Source: Pogonophryne albipinna
Lineage: Eukaryota > Chordata > Actinopteri > Perciformes > Artedidraconidae
Assembly: GCA_028583405.1 (NCBI GenBank)
Contig: CM053249.1
Span: 37,735,686 to 37,799,685, forward strand
DNA length: 64,000 nucleotides
Direction of reading: 5' to 3'
Shown in pieces: positions 34,537 through 46,854 of the stretch (the stretch's first letter is position 1; each line of letters starts with the position of its first letter). The notes beneath the pieces are model-generated. The model did not search any database. It was not told the DNA's origin and saw only the letters and a list, made by a program, of their open reading frames with translations. A program made the position numbers and the translations under genes.

Positions 34537-34989
34537 TCATCATGTTGATTCAACACTTCATATTGTGTAATGTTAAGTAACTTTATCAGGTTCTGGATAC
34601 TAGATTTTTAACAACAAATCCATTTGATTTCTTCATGCTTATATTATTCCAATGTATTATGTAAGTTTATCCAATTTCAATATGTCTGTGAGGTCTATAC
34701 ATTTCACTTGATTTGTTACTTTTATCAAATGTATTGTTTATAGTTTCCAATGAAGGCAATACAAAATCAATCAGTAAACAATTGGTATATTGAGCTTTAA
34801 AAGTACCACCATTTCAAGCGAATAAAGCTATATAGAGCTAGTGCTCTGTTATCAATGTCAACGCCAGCGTTATAGAATTTTTAAAGTGACAATAGAATCT
34901 TAGGATTTACAAACAAAAACAAATAATTAGTCAAACCTGTGTAAAATGAATTAAACACAGATCATTGCAACAAATACAAACTTAAATTG
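34537..34989. other. Spacer between two hAT elements, no gene seen
   Basis: AT-rich, no coding potential or recognisable repeat. With 44267 onward it represents the pre-insertion host sequence. Confidence 0.45.
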
Positions 34990-35743
34990 TCTTAGAGCAG
35001 GGGTAGCCAACACGGTGCCCGCGGGCACTTAGTCGCCCGCAGGGGCAACGTGAGTCACCCGCGGGGCATGTTCTGAAAATAGCTCGCCAAGCAAATCCAA
35101 AATGTATAAAATACACAAAACAAAAAAGGAAATGTAATTAAAAGAATCTACCCTATGCATTAACGAAACATACATCATAGCGAACTCCATCTAGTTACTA
35201 CAACTCTATATCTATCTAACACCCCTCCTCCCCCACCCCCACAATGAAGCGGCAAACTCTGGGGCAGAGCCGGGATGCCAATACGGAAGTGCCACACACT
35301 GCAGTTCATCTAGTGGCCAGTAGGAGCAGTCTGCAGAAGGGAGCAATTTCCATAGACCCCAATGTTAAAATGCCCAACTTTACAGCAGAAATAAACATGT
35401 TTACATCGTGGTTCAAAAAACCATATTCTCTGTATAGTTAGATCCCCCCTTCATGAATATGGATTGGGGGGGTGCATTTTTTCTCAACTCATCTGTTTAA
35501 TTAATATTAAGCCTTAAAGTTATGCATATATTAGGGCGTGGTCACATTGAGTGACAGCTCTGTCAAGTGACTGCTGCTGCTAGCTTCTTGTCTCTCTGCT
35601 AGCAGCTCCGTGAAGCGACAGGGACTCTGCCTGCTCAGTTCATCCAGGGAACGCAACCTGAAGCCGACCGTGTTTGTTTGTCCTTCATGCTTATATATCG
35701 GACTATTGTGACTCGCTCTGCGGTTAAAACAGATGGTGCATGA

Positions 35744-38700
35744 ATGCGGTTTTGCGGTAAGTGAAATTTGAGTACTTTATTTATGTGTTAATGATTTTAA
35801 TCAGCTACGTAATGAATGTTAAGGCTTGGGTTAGAGTGTAAGCGAGTGGTAGCTACATCGGTGCTAACGATGCTAATAGTAGCCTCCAAGTTAAAATCGA
35901 CATAGACTATATATATAAAGGTTAAAACGAAATAGACAAGTGTTAAGCGTTAAGTGGGATAATACTGTACAACAAACGGCTTCTGTTTGAGGTTGATAAA
36001 ATAAGGTCATCCTTGTAACTTAGAGAGATATTTTATTATGTAGGTAGGAACTGTATGCATCGCTAAGGTTAATTTAAATTGGCTATGCTCAAGTATGTAG
36101 ACAAGCTAACGTCAAAGTAGTGTATGTGAAATCAACCTCACAATAAGATGTGTGTATATTACAAATAATAATGTCATATTTCAACATGATTACTTAGATA
36201 TTACAATATGGTTGGTTGAGCTGGAGTTCATTATTGAGCTTACACGTTAACGTCACAGTCATCTGAAGATCGAACCCAAACCTTGATGTTTTTATTAATT
36301 GCATTACCAAATGGGTATCAAATAAACAGTAAGCATTGGTAACACAACTTCCAAAGTTACAGTAAAATAAAAAGGACCCTGGCTCGGACAATACACAATC
36401 CAACATGTTCAACAGAAGATAATCAGTTATATTTGTTGTACACATGGTACTTTACATATATATATATATTAGGGCTGTCAAACGATTAAAATGTTTAATC
36501 AGATTAATCACAGCTTAAAAATTAATTAATCATGATTAATCACCATTCGAACTATGTCCAAAATATGCCATTTATTTATGTATATTGTTGTGGGAATGGA
36601 AAGATAAATAAAAGAAGGCGGATATATCCATTTAACATACAGTATCTATGTTTATTATAACATTTTTCTGCGTGTCAAAACGAAAGACAACCCACACACC
36701 TATCAATCATCAAACCGTGGGGTCTTAATTCATTACGTGTTGATTTCTATCAACGGGGGAGTACTTCAGGAAAGTCGACAGAGGGGGGGGGGGGCGCGCG
36801 CTAGTGGAGTACTTCGTGACCACAGAGTGCGAACGTTGTGATCAGCTGTTTTAGCGCAGTTCTCCAGTGAAGGGGGGGGGAGTCTCCCTCCGCAGCCGGT
36901 TGGCGTAGTTTTGGCACAATTCCGTCGTACAGACCGACATTAACAGCAGCCCTGTCTGTGCACACGGAGACCGACTCTGTCGTCCGGTGATCTAACCGCC
37001 TTCTGGAAAAGCTTCACAAGTACGTCGGTACGCAAATGCGCTTTGTGACACAAGTGACGGTACGCATTTCAGATTACGCACATAACCTGCGTACCAGTTA
37101 TGTGCACCCCTGTACTACAGCAAAAGTATTCTCCGTCGGGACTTCCTGCAACAACACCGACATTATCAAAGATGTTCTATTGAGAAGACGATCACTAAGT
37201 GACAAAAGTTTTCAAAACCGTTTCTGGTCTTCGGTATTTCCAGACAAGTGGCTACTGAAATCAATCTTACTAACTGCTCTCTGTGCAATTCTCGGCGCGA
37301 GTTGGCAGACTTTATTTTGCTTACTTTAACATCATTTTTCATGGTGGGGCTAAGCCATTTCTTGGTATGGGTGTAGCCTACCCCAGCCATACCCTGGCGC
37401 TGCCACTGGTGGCACGTATGGGGCGGGCCATTCTGCACATGCGTTAAATGCGTTAAATATTTTAACGCAATTAATTCAAAAAATTAATTACCGCCATTAA
37501 CGTGATAATTTTGACAGCACTAATATATATATATATATATATAAATATATATATCTGTTTGTTTAAGGTGTCCAGGTGATGCAGACAGGCTGGACCAGAG
37601 AGTGAGAGACAGAACTGGACTCCTCACAGCAGTGAACTTCAGCACAGGTACAAAGGCTCTTTTCTTACTGTACAAAGAATCAAGAAAGATATTGGTTTAA
37701 ATAAATGAAGTATTGACTTGAATACACTGATATACATTCCATTAAACCAGGCATCCTCAAAGTCCGGACTCCGGTCCGGATCCGGACCGAACCACAACTG
37801 TCTCTGGACTCTGAGCAAATTATACTTTTCATATGTATTATCTGTATTATCTGTATTATCTGTGTTATCTGCGAGACATCGCCACAACGCAACGAGTCAA
37901 AATGATCCGCTATGTCCATAGACTGCAAACAGCGCTCTGCATGTCCTGTTCCACTGTCTGTGTGTGTCCGTCAACGCATTGGTCCAATCACATTCAGCAT
38001 CCCGTCCCAAACAGTCTGCGAATCAGAGGCACAGTAGGGCGGGTCTTCGCGGAATGCGGGTGGGAAAAATGTGTGTCTCGTCTCTTTCAACCTGTCTGAG
38101 TCAGAGCGAGAGTTTAAAAAAAAAGAATTCAGAGCGAGAGTTAACAGCTCATCTAGTTCCATCTGTACTGTAGCTAGTAGCCTAGTTTCACCTACCAACT
38201 GACACCCTAAAAATAGGCCTTGCCACCCCAGCTGCCACCCCAGTTGGAAAGAAAAGTTGTGGCTCATCGGACATTTATGAGAGAAAGTCTATAATGTCCG
38301 AGTGCAAGTGAATGCAGCACAAGACGCACTTCATGTAACCCCTCCCCCGGTCCTGGCGCGAGCGTGGACATATGATTTGCGGCGATTTCATTTGAACGGG
38401 ACGGCGCAAAACGAGAAGCATTCGGACCCAAGTACTGAAGGAATGAGTTATTTGCGGTCTACACTGACAGAGAAGAGACTGTCAGTTTGGCTGTACTCTG
38501 AATTGAATCAAAACGCACTAAAGCTGTTGATCTTAATATGTTTGTGAGGCGTTTTGCTGAACAGAATGGTAATCGCCGCATTCAGCTGTAATAGACATGT
38601 CAACTTGATGCTCTGCTCACGGATGAGCATACAAAACTATTAAGATGATGACCTTACGTGTGTAAGTCCTGAGAAAGTCAAATAAGACTGTGTGTAAAAC

Positions 38701-39961
38701 TACACTGCCCAGCCAAAAAAAAGTAACCACTTTGATTTAACTAGGCCTGTAGGTAAGGGCATTCCACTGGATAATAACTGAAGTATAAAATAATGCATGA
38801 CTGAAGTGATGGAGACCATGTTTGAAGGCAAGCAAAAAGAGGAAATAACAGGTCAAATCAAGCAAATCCCCCTCTCAGATTCCACAGCAACCAGAAGAAC
38901 ATAAATACTGGCTGGTGATTTGATTAATCAGCTTTGTGATGGAATAAAAAATGCACAGTGCATTTCCTTAGCTGTGGGTGAGTCCACTGACACCACTGAC
39001 AATGCTCAGTTGCTGGTGTTTGTGAGTTTTTATGATGAGTCAAAGGGGGAGTTTGTTGAAGATGTGTTGGGCCTGACGAACCTCAGTGGACACACAAGGG
39101 GGCAAGACGTTTATAAAGCAATAATGGGAATGATGAATGAAAGAGGGTGCAGCTGCCTTTATTCATAACTGTGCAGCTCTTACACTGCGACTCTGAGGGA
39201 TCAAGCACAGACACAATAACAATCAAAACTGCTGCATACAGATTATTTTTGTTTTTGCAACCTCGTGTTAAGAATCTTGTTGCAATTGTTTAAAAGTTTG
39301 AATGACCGTAATAAACGGACCTTTGTCTTATTGAAACATTTATTTTGGACCTTTAAGATTTGTATTTGAGTACCCTGCATTAAACAATACTAAATACTAG
39401 ATCACCTACACATCAGTTAAGTTGAGGGTTTTTTCCATGCAAAAAGTTACATTTAGTTGTTAACAAGCAATATGATTTTGTCAGCTTTCTAATTTAATGT
39501 ATTGAAGGCAAAGATATTTAACACATAGTGAGAACTGCTACTATTTATCTCTCAATATTGTCTGTAAAAAACGTGGTAAAAGTTATTCTTTCAGTGAGAC
39601 AACAGAGCAAGCTTCTACAGTTGCACTACGTTTTGATAACAGTTACATATTATTTTGATAATAACATATATTTCAATGTTGATGAACTTCATACTGTTCA
39701 TTCATAATCTGATTGTCTTAGCTCACAGTGGAAATAAAAGAAAAACATTACAATTACAAATTAATTATATCTACAGCGCCTAAACACACAAAACACACCG
39801 CTTTCATAAATAACACACTTGTTCTGCAATAATATGTTTTATGTTTCCTGTCATTTTTGTTAGGAAAGGACATGTCTGAAAGACACAACATTTTCTCCTT
39901 CTCTGAGGGTCAAGAAGAACATCCAAGAGGAACATTAAAAGCTGATGTTATGATATTGTAA
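35744..39961 (+). CDS. Spliced small reading frame, plus-strand unit of copy B
   Basis: Exons 35744-35756, 37576-37647 and 39864-39961 use the same splice sites as copy A and join to a 60-residue frame. The first 38 residues match copy A with two changes. A five-base deletion in exon 3 then shifts the frame, but it stays open for another 22 residues (IFSFSEGQEEHPRG…). TATATAT precedes the ATG and AATAAA follows at 40126. Intron 1 carries a hAT and intron 2 another. Function unknown. Confidence 0.35.
36470..37522. mobile_element. hAT-like element in copy B intron 1
   Basis: Ends tagggctgtcaaacgatt and ttgacagcacta form an inverted repeat. The insertion is in a TA-rich run, so the duplication (atatatat) is only suggestive. 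Copy A lacks the block at the corresponding site near 6960. No transposase is visible. Confidence 0.75.
37748..39377 (+). mobile_element. hAT transposon in copy B intron 2
   Basis: Starts caggcatcctc, ends gtaccctg, and is flanked by cattaaac on both sides (37740-37747 and 39378-39385). Copy A has the unoccupied site (ccattaaacaatactaaat near 7149). It contains a transposase fragment and is 1630 bp long, a deletion derivative. Confidence 0.92.
38920..39168 (+). pseudogene. hAT transposase fragment (GTF2IRD2/ZBED type)
   Basis: Reads INQLCDGIKNAQCISLAVGE then STDTTDNAQLLVFVSFYDES, matching the first catalytic region of this hAT family, where the D in the 'ESTD' segment is the catalytic residue. 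It stops after NERGCSCLYS. Upstream (38200-38550) are short decayed pieces of the N-terminal part in changing frames. Confidence 0.75.
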
Positions 39962-40334
39962 GACCAGTACAGGACATTCACTAAGAAACTACTTTTATTG
40001 TGAAAACACAGTCAGCTGATCGAAAGCACCTACATCCACACTCCATCAGCTGATTATTTCTATTTGCCTCGCTTTATGAGCTTCACATCACTTGTGCCTT
40101 GTACTGCAGAGTTTGCAACGTCACAAATAAATGGGGCCAATCTTCAGTCAGATGTGAATGTGTATTCTAACATTTTCAGTAAGAATAATGGACGAAAGGA
40201 GTGCAAATACAACCAAAAGTTAATCAAATGTTTTAAATAAAAAGCACATATGGACAGAAGGTGTAAACCTATTAAATGTATAAGTGAACACATTTAGTCA
40301 AATAAAGTGACAGACTAGGCCCGTGCAGTTGGTA

Positions 40335-41938
40335 TCAGCTATGCCCAGCATGGGCTCCTCCATCAGGCCTGGTCCTCCTCGCTGAGGAAAGACCCTCAGT
40401 CCTCTCCAAACCAACAGACAGGACGTCCATCACATGGAAGTTTCTCCCTGAAGTCTCAGCAGCTCTCTGGACACCACGCTGTCTCAATCCGTCCACACTG
40501 AATATGAGAGGGGGAAAATGAAAATAATAAATGCTTTAGACAATAAGAAATATAAAGTTGACTGTTGAGTTGCTCAGTTTTTTTAGATTGTCAATACTAT
40601 TACTGTATAACTAATATCTCAGGTTAAGAGGCACATTCAAATAAAGATTGGTCTTTAAATACATTTTGTCTTTTGAATTGTTTGTCTAAAGTCAAGGATC
40701 TATAACTGGTACTTAGTTTTAATGATACAGTCTGGTTATTATGCTGTTTGGAGGAGGCATAAAGTAAACAGATATTGTTCTAAACTGTATTAAAGTAAAC
40801 AGGTATTATCTTGAAACTGTATTGAAGTGAACATGTATTATTTGGGACTGTTTTAAAAGTAATCCTATATATATAAACCTTCTTACTTACACTCAATGAC
40901 CCAGATACCCTGCCACACACACTTACACCTCCTCTCATCAGCACACACACACACACACTTCCTCTCACCAGCACACACACATACACTCACTGACCCATAT
41001 ATCAGCACACACACACGTACACTTCCCCCCACCAGCACACACATGTTCATTTTCAAGGTTCTTTCTGGGGCCAATATAATCTCAAGCACCAATATATCTG
41101 TGTACAATGTTTGATACTAATATCTCTGTGTACAATGTTTGATACTAATATCTCTGTGTACAATGTTTGATTGTTTTGGGAAAGAATAGTTTGTGTGAAA
41201 TCTTCCTTGAGAAATTAAAGGAGTGAAGTTAGGTGGAAGATAAAAAGTGATTCTGACCTTGTCAGAAGAAAAATACCTTTTCCCAGAACTCTGATTCACT
41301 TAGGAGTAAAATGGGATGGAAGAGCCGACCCACATCTCCGCCCCAAATATGTCCATATATACTGTTGTTTATTCATGCAAAATGCCCCCTGTTTCTGACT
41401 GGCTGGTCCCGATACCTGTATCGCACGGCAGTGGAGCGGGGAGCCCGGAGTGCTCTGTTACAGGGCACTCTGTATTTCGTATTGTGTTTTTTACCATTAA
41501 AATCAGTTTATTGTTATAACTTTTATGCCGGTGTTTTGAACTTCTTTTATTAAATCTGACCAGGCTCATCTAACGGACGGCGCGGAGCGGAGGTGGGCTT
41601 TAAGCCACCACTACTATGTTTGCTCCTACAGGCATCACAGGTAAGAGCACTAACTAGCTACCATCACATGTACCTTAGCTTGACTTAAATGTATTAAACG
41701 TATAATTAAGTGATATCAAAATATAAATAACTAATGTCATGCAAACATATTAATATTTGCTTGCTTCCAGTGTTGAATTTAGCACAATTGCATACAAACG
41801 TTAAGAGATTTTAAGATTCTGAAGTATTATGCTAAAAATTCAATAACTTAGATCATTATTTATAGGTTTGCTGAATAGTTTCATGTCCGCTTACCTTAGA
41901 AACGTAAAATGCGACGGCAGTGTGCAGATGGGGAGCAT
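40335..41938 (-). CDS. Spliced small reading frame, minus-strand unit of copy B
   Basis: Exon 1 (41938-41895) and exon 2 (40497-40335) match copy A's splice sites and join to a 68-residue frame ending AHAGHS through a change that creates an earlier stop. The intron carries an LTR-like insertion (40760-41630). The downstream poly(A) signal seen in copy A is deleted here. Function unknown. Confidence 0.33.
40760..41630 (+). mobile_element. Probable solo LTR in copy B
   Basis: This block is absent from copy A and interrupts 'ggaggaggc' and 'tcacaggtaag'. It is flanked by ggca (40756-40759 and 41631-41634) and ends CTCCTACA. It begins TAAAG where an LTR would begin TG, so its start may be mutated or off by a base. 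It includes a TATATA near 41356 and ATTAAA-type signals. A CA-rich stretch lies at 40914-41043. Confidence 0.55.
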
Positions 41939-42180
41939 GTTAGCTTAGCTTGGTAGCTTCAGCTAGCTCTGGAACTTCCAGCTCGGTGACAGCAGGTCGC
42001 ACCTCTGCTCTGCCTCTTTGCCCTTATTTGGAGCAGGCTGTAGCAGGCGGGAGTTGAACTCTGACGTCACTATCGAGCCGTTAGTGGCCGACTCCGCCTA
42101 CTAAGGGCTTCTCTGCAACTCTGCAGAATCCTATGGGTGACGTCACGGACCCTACGTCCATTTATATATACAGTCTATGA

Positions 42181-43188
42181 CAGCGACGTGCAGTCAGGGG
42201 AGGCAGAGCCTCACCTGTCATACTCCAATGTAACGGGAAAACAACTAAAGAAAAACTAAATAGTAATAATAATAAAATGTCTCCACTGATCTGTGTTGTA
42301 AATGTGATTTATGTATGATTCCAATCGCTTTTTGTAGTCAAAATCAGCAAATTTACCGAGCTCCGCTACAACTGCGGGTAGCGATGAGAAGTGAGGCAGG
42401 GACGAGCTCTGCCTCTCGTAAGCCCACAGTAACTGGCTGGAGCGCGGGCACTAATTTAGCCGGGCACTTATTTTGTGAGCGTGCTCAAGCCAGTTACTGT
42501 GTGGTGAGGTGAGGCACAGATGAGCTCTGCCTCACCTCAGAATGCGTCACCCCACAGAAACTGTCTGGAAAGCGGGCCCTAAGCGCATGCCTGCACCATC
42601 TCACTGTATGTCACCAATGTAATGTTTGTAGATCCCTTTATTACATTTATCCTCGCCATCCATAGTCTCTAAATAACTTATTTCACGCATATATGATATT
42701 TAGGCTCGCTGGTCTCATCATACAACGGCAATGAATAAAGCACCAGGGGAGGCAGCCATAACCTCTGCCGCACTGAAGGGGGCGCAAGTGAGCCCACAGG
42801 TTCTTGTTGCTACTGTTATTCTATGCAGAGACGGTAGACGCGACCAACAAACTAGACTTTTGTTTTGAAACTAGAGGGACATAAGGAGGACTTTTACAAA
42901 AATGTAATGGAGATTGTTGTCCAGAAGGATAGCATGGACTTCATCTTCAAGTCAAGGTAAGACCCCAATTGTAATGAAAATGGGATCTTACTAAGAAAGA
43001 ACAATCAAATATTTAGATTTTGGGTATTCTTTTGTTGAACGGTCTGTTTAAAATGAATCGAAGCATCAGACCAAAAAAGATTTTGAAAATAACCGAATAT
43101 TTCGATTAAGGTCAAAATATAATATTTGTAAATCTGACTCTGAAAGAGTCAGTGCCTCACCAGCCATGAACCTCACCGCACGTCACTG
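42181..43188. mobile_element. hAT element at the right edge of copy B
   Basis: Ends cagcgacgtgc and gcacgtcactg, flanked by gtctatga at 42173-42180 and 43189-43196. The left flank is the terminus of copy B, so this insertion is younger than copy B. It contains repeated 'gaggcagagcctcacct'-like motifs and no transposase. Confidence 0.87.
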
Positions 43189-44553
43189 GTCTATGATATC
43201 GACCAATCACGTTCTTGCTTGATTTGCAGAACCAGCGTGGCAGTCGGGAAGAAAAGCAATGTGGCACCTCTCCGCTGATTTTCCTTCTGGCAGAATCTAC
43301 ACAACACATCAGTCCCATTGAACACAGCCTAGTCGTGCCAGCCTATACAACACATGAGGGGCAGAGTTTTACTGTGTGTGTTGCAACTTGCATATATATT
43401 TATTGCACTTGACGCACACACACGAATGGCGTAATTTCCACTGGGGACAGGGGGGACATGTCCCCAGCTCTTTTCGATACCCCGTTTGTGTCCCCCCACT
43501 TTACAAATATGTTTATTATTATTTTTTAACGCAAGCCGTCATCGCCACGGAGGAGCACACAGCCTCTTTGAGCGAGCGAGACAGAGAGAGAGAGAGAGTG
43601 CGAGAGCTAGGGAGGGAGAGAGAGAGAGAGCGAGAGAGCTAGGGAGAGCACACCTTTATCTATTTAATATAGATAAAGTAAGAAATCATTTCAATGTGTA
43701 CTATAGTACAGTAAAAAAAACAGTTTAAAAGGGGAGTGATCAGTAAAATATGCATAAAGAAAAAGAAATAATGCTAACTAGGTAACATAAGATAAGAATA
43801 AACAAGTTTAAATTATTTGTTATTGGTTGTGATCATATTCTAAAGATGTTTGGATTATTGAAAAGTATACAGCTCCCTTTCATCTGAGTGTTGAGAGCTG
43901 TATCCATAAATTCATGTTGTGCTCAAAGTGCACCAGATTGATGCATTTAACTTCAACATTTAAAAAAACATCCCACTAGAGGAGGTGAGGACCCCCCTAG
44001 AGGAAGTGAGGCCCGTCCACCCCCAAATAAAGCAGATTCAAATAATTAAATTGCATACATGTTCTTTTAGTAAACACTGAAAACGGGTCCCACAGACCCA
44101 AACAGCACACAAAGGTTAAAGGTCAGCATTTAATAATGTTAAAATGTGCTAAATATATACACTGCAAAAAACAAAAAAAAGAGGAGTAAAAGTAGCCCCC
44201 GACTTGTTTTCTATTTTTTGAAAGTAGCCCTCACCCTAAAAAAGGTTGGTGACCCCTGTCTTAGAGCAAAACAACACAAAAGGTTACAAACTTTTAAACA
44301 GTACTTTCATGTCTTATGTAAATCCGAACATAAGAAATATATATAAACATACAAAAGTTTTGGGTACAGCGATACCCAAAAATACCCTGAGAACAGTTAA
44401 AATATATTGGATTCCGAGCAGTAAAACAAAGCTTTAAACGGTTTGAATAAGAGCTTCATAATAGAAATAAAAAGTCCAAATGGTATAATAATACCAAAGA
44501 TGCCTTGAACCGAATGTCTTGTTATTCATCGCTATCGGTGCAGTCTCTCTGAC

Positions 44554-44680
44554 TCTTTTACTAAAATAGTCTGTTTTTCAGAGCAAGTGCTTTGTTGGGA
44601 AGCTTGCTGCTGTCCAGTTCCATGAACATTTTTTGTACCACCTCAAATGTGTAGCGGAGGTCAGCAGGGAGGTTGACATT
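44554..44680 (-). pseudogene. C-terminal coding fragment of unknown protein
   Basis: A minus-strand frame reads LNVNLPADLRYTFEVV, then QKMFMELDSSKLPNKALALK and a stop. It is coherent and protein-like but the upstream part is cut off by an L2 tail at 44690. It resembles the C-terminus of multicopy fish proteins I cannot name with confidence. Confidence 0.4.
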
Positions 44681-44689
44681 AAGAGCATA

Positions 44690-44795
44690 CATCATTGCAT
44701 TACACGTTACTTGTTAGACGCTTTTATCCAAAGCGACTTACATACTCAATACTGTGGGCAATCCCCACAGGAGCAATTTGGGGTGAAGTGTCAGG
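44690..44795 (-). mobile_element. L2/SINE 3' tail, antisense
   Basis: The minus strand carries the tail 'aagtcgctttggataaaagc' followed by a short AT-rich end, the same module as at 510-555, preceded by 'attgctcctgtggggattgc'. Only the tail portion is recognisable. Confidence 0.65.
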
Positions 44796-45082
44796 GACAG
44801 TGTTGTAGTGTTGGACGCGGGGGACGCCATACCCCCACTTATTTGGAGCATGATCTTTTTTTCAATAGTCTAATAAATATAAAATCATTGCCAGTGTTAT
44901 CAGTTGCAAGTGTGTATTTGTTGTAATAATGACAAAAACATAATACATTTCACAGTAATTATAATAAAAAATAAAAACGATTTCCTTAAAAACGTATGAT
45001 TCGTCATCACGCTCGTGACCCCGCGGCGAGCCGATTTTGCGGCAGCTCTTTCCCTCAAAAACACTAACGAAAAAGCTCTATA

Positions 45083-45300
45083 ATGGCAGGCAAACATTTT
45101 TTACTTGACTTCTTTTCTAAAAAAGGGCTAGCAGCACCGAAGCTACAAGTGAAGCTGCTACTAGTGCTACATCATCAGAAGAACCGCCTAAAGACGTGGA
45201 TAATGCTAGCACTAACGTTAACGTTAGCAACGTTCCCCTGGCTAGCTCAAGCTCACCTTTCCAAGAGGTATGGACGGAGGAGATGTGGCGGAGGAAACAA
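45083..45300 (+). pseudogene. hAT (ZMYM1-type) transposase N-terminus
   Basis: Starts MAGKHFLLDFFSKKG, the usual opening of TTF/ZMYM1-type hAT transposases. After a frame slip it continues as a Ser/Thr-rich linker (SATSSEEPPKDVDNAS, ASSSSPFQEVW) before being cut by the (TG)n run. No catalytic region follows. Confidence 0.5.
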
Positions 45301-45301
45301 G

Positions 45302-45442
<141 letters not shown>

Positions 45443-45479
45443 GATAGAGATTAAAAGGGATATCTTGTCCGCTTTTCAA

Positions 45480-45960
45480 ACCTCCGCGCGTCCTTATTCA
45501 AGCTGGTTGTAACACAGGAAGGAATCCAGAGCTACCAAGTAACCGTTAAACAATAATCTACTTTAATGGTAATATGACAATGCAATACAATCAAATACAG
45601 TACAAATTCAATACAGTTATCTTTGGGATCCCGATTTTACCTGATGATCATATGAGCCAGCCAGCCAGCAAAAGAGGCTGAACATAGCGTGTGTCTGTGT
45701 TTTATACTGGTCTTACAATGGGATGGGAGGAGCTATCTGATCCTCCTTTGTGGACCTCTCTGATTGGCCGCCCAAATATCATAAACACCTCAGACCTTAG
45801 GTCAGCCTTATCTCTTGATCTAAGATGGCTGCCAACCAAGACATGCCCTTACCCTTCCCCCATGTCCCTTTGTTCTCCAAAACACATGTCAGCAGGCCCT
45901 GAATCCAGCTCACGGTTTTACACAGATTATTTCCCATTTAAGCTTATTCATAGTTTGCTA
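45480..45960. repeat. LTR-like block related to 31120-31385
   Basis: Shares ordered short blocks with 31120-31385 (ctccgcgcgtccttattcaa, taaacaataatctacttta, gggaggagct). It ends near 'cagcaggccctgaatccagc'. Probably one arm of a decayed retrotransposon; no internal genes are recognised. Confidence 0.4.
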
Positions 45961-45990
45961 ACATGAATACATACAAATATTTCACTTCAA

Positions 45991-46135
<145 letters not shown>

Positions 46136-46142
46136 GCAGCGC

Positions 46143-46312
46143 TGTCTGCTTATTTGCAATGTAGGCTAGGCCTAATCAGAACATTTCAAGTCCAGATTCA
46201 AAGTTGTTTGCATAAGTAGGCTATATTTTTTGTTTCGTTTATTTAATAAGTTAATTTCAGGACAACTTTGGGAATTTTGTTTGTTTGTTATAAGTTTTAA
46301 AAAGATTTTGAA

Positions 46313-46366
<54 letters not shown>

Positions 46367-46534
46367 TCTGCTTATTTGCAATGTAGGCTAGGCCTAATCA
46401 GAACATTTCAAGTCCAGATTCAAAGTTGTTTGCATAAGTAGGCTATATTTTTTGTTTCGTTTATTTAATAAGTTAATTTCAGGACAACTTTGGGAATTTT
46501 GTTTGTTTGTTATAAGTTTTTAAAAGATTTTGAA

Positions 46535-46602
<68 letters not shown>
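46143..46602. repeat. Tandem duplication ending in (GA)n
   Basis: A unit of about 222 bp from 'tgtctgcttatttgcaatgt' through 'gattttgaaaggagaga' to a (GA)n run occurs twice, 46143-46364 and 46365-46602. The (GA)n parts differ in length (46314-46364 and 46537-46602). Partial third and fourth starts (tgtctgcttagttgcaat at 46603 and gtctgctttttgcagt at 46720) follow. Confidence 0.9.
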
Positions 46603-46604
<2 letters not shown>

Positions 46605-46854
46605 TCTGCTTAGTTGCAATACTGTAGCTTATGCAATTTAGGCCTATAAATTGTTTATGTAATTTATGTGCCAGTGTGTCCATGGTTTTGAGTCTGTGTG
46701 TGTGTGTTGAGCGCAGCACCGTCTGCTTTTTGCAGTACAGTAACTAAAGTAGGATTAAGCATACCAGTAGTTTCTGTGGACCTGTCTGCCCGTTTTGTGA
46801 GTGCACTGCGTGTGCACTTGTGTGGCATTGTTTGAAGCTAATTAAAATAGCGTC

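Larger units (their letters stand above)
35248..42179 (+). mobile_element. Copy B of the two-gene repeat element
   Basis: Matches copy A from 'agcggcaaactctgg' to 'atatatacagtctatg', with three extra blocks (36470-37522, 37748-39377, 40760-41630) and without the Tc1. The core is about 3.3 kb. It lies in a hAT whose relative at 34280 reads uninterrupted cacaatgaatatcgacc, so the junctions are cacaatga|agcggc and tatg|atatcgacc. At most 4 bp (atga) could be duplicated, unlike the 8-9 bp at copy A. Confidence 0.75.
34998..44258 (-). mobile_element. hAT transposon swollen by nested insertions
   Basis: Ends caggggtagcc and ggtgacccctg with exact 8-bp duplications tcttagag at 34990-34997 and 44259-44266. 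Its own sequence is 34998-35247 and about 43197-44258; the rest is copy B and later insertions. Its left end is the inverted equivalent of the right end of the hAT at 30625-34528. A (GA)-rich stretch sits at 43570-43645 and a poorly defined repeat (ccactggggacagggggg) at 43438-43510. No transposase frame. Confidence 0.85.

Noticed and set aside
37833..37890. Repeated tgtattatc units as a possible short array
   Set aside because: Only a handful of 9-bp units inside a hAT; a simple repeat, not a CRISPR array or regulatory cluster.
46314..46602. Poly Ser-Leu frames
   Set aside because: Antisense readings of (GA)n runs.
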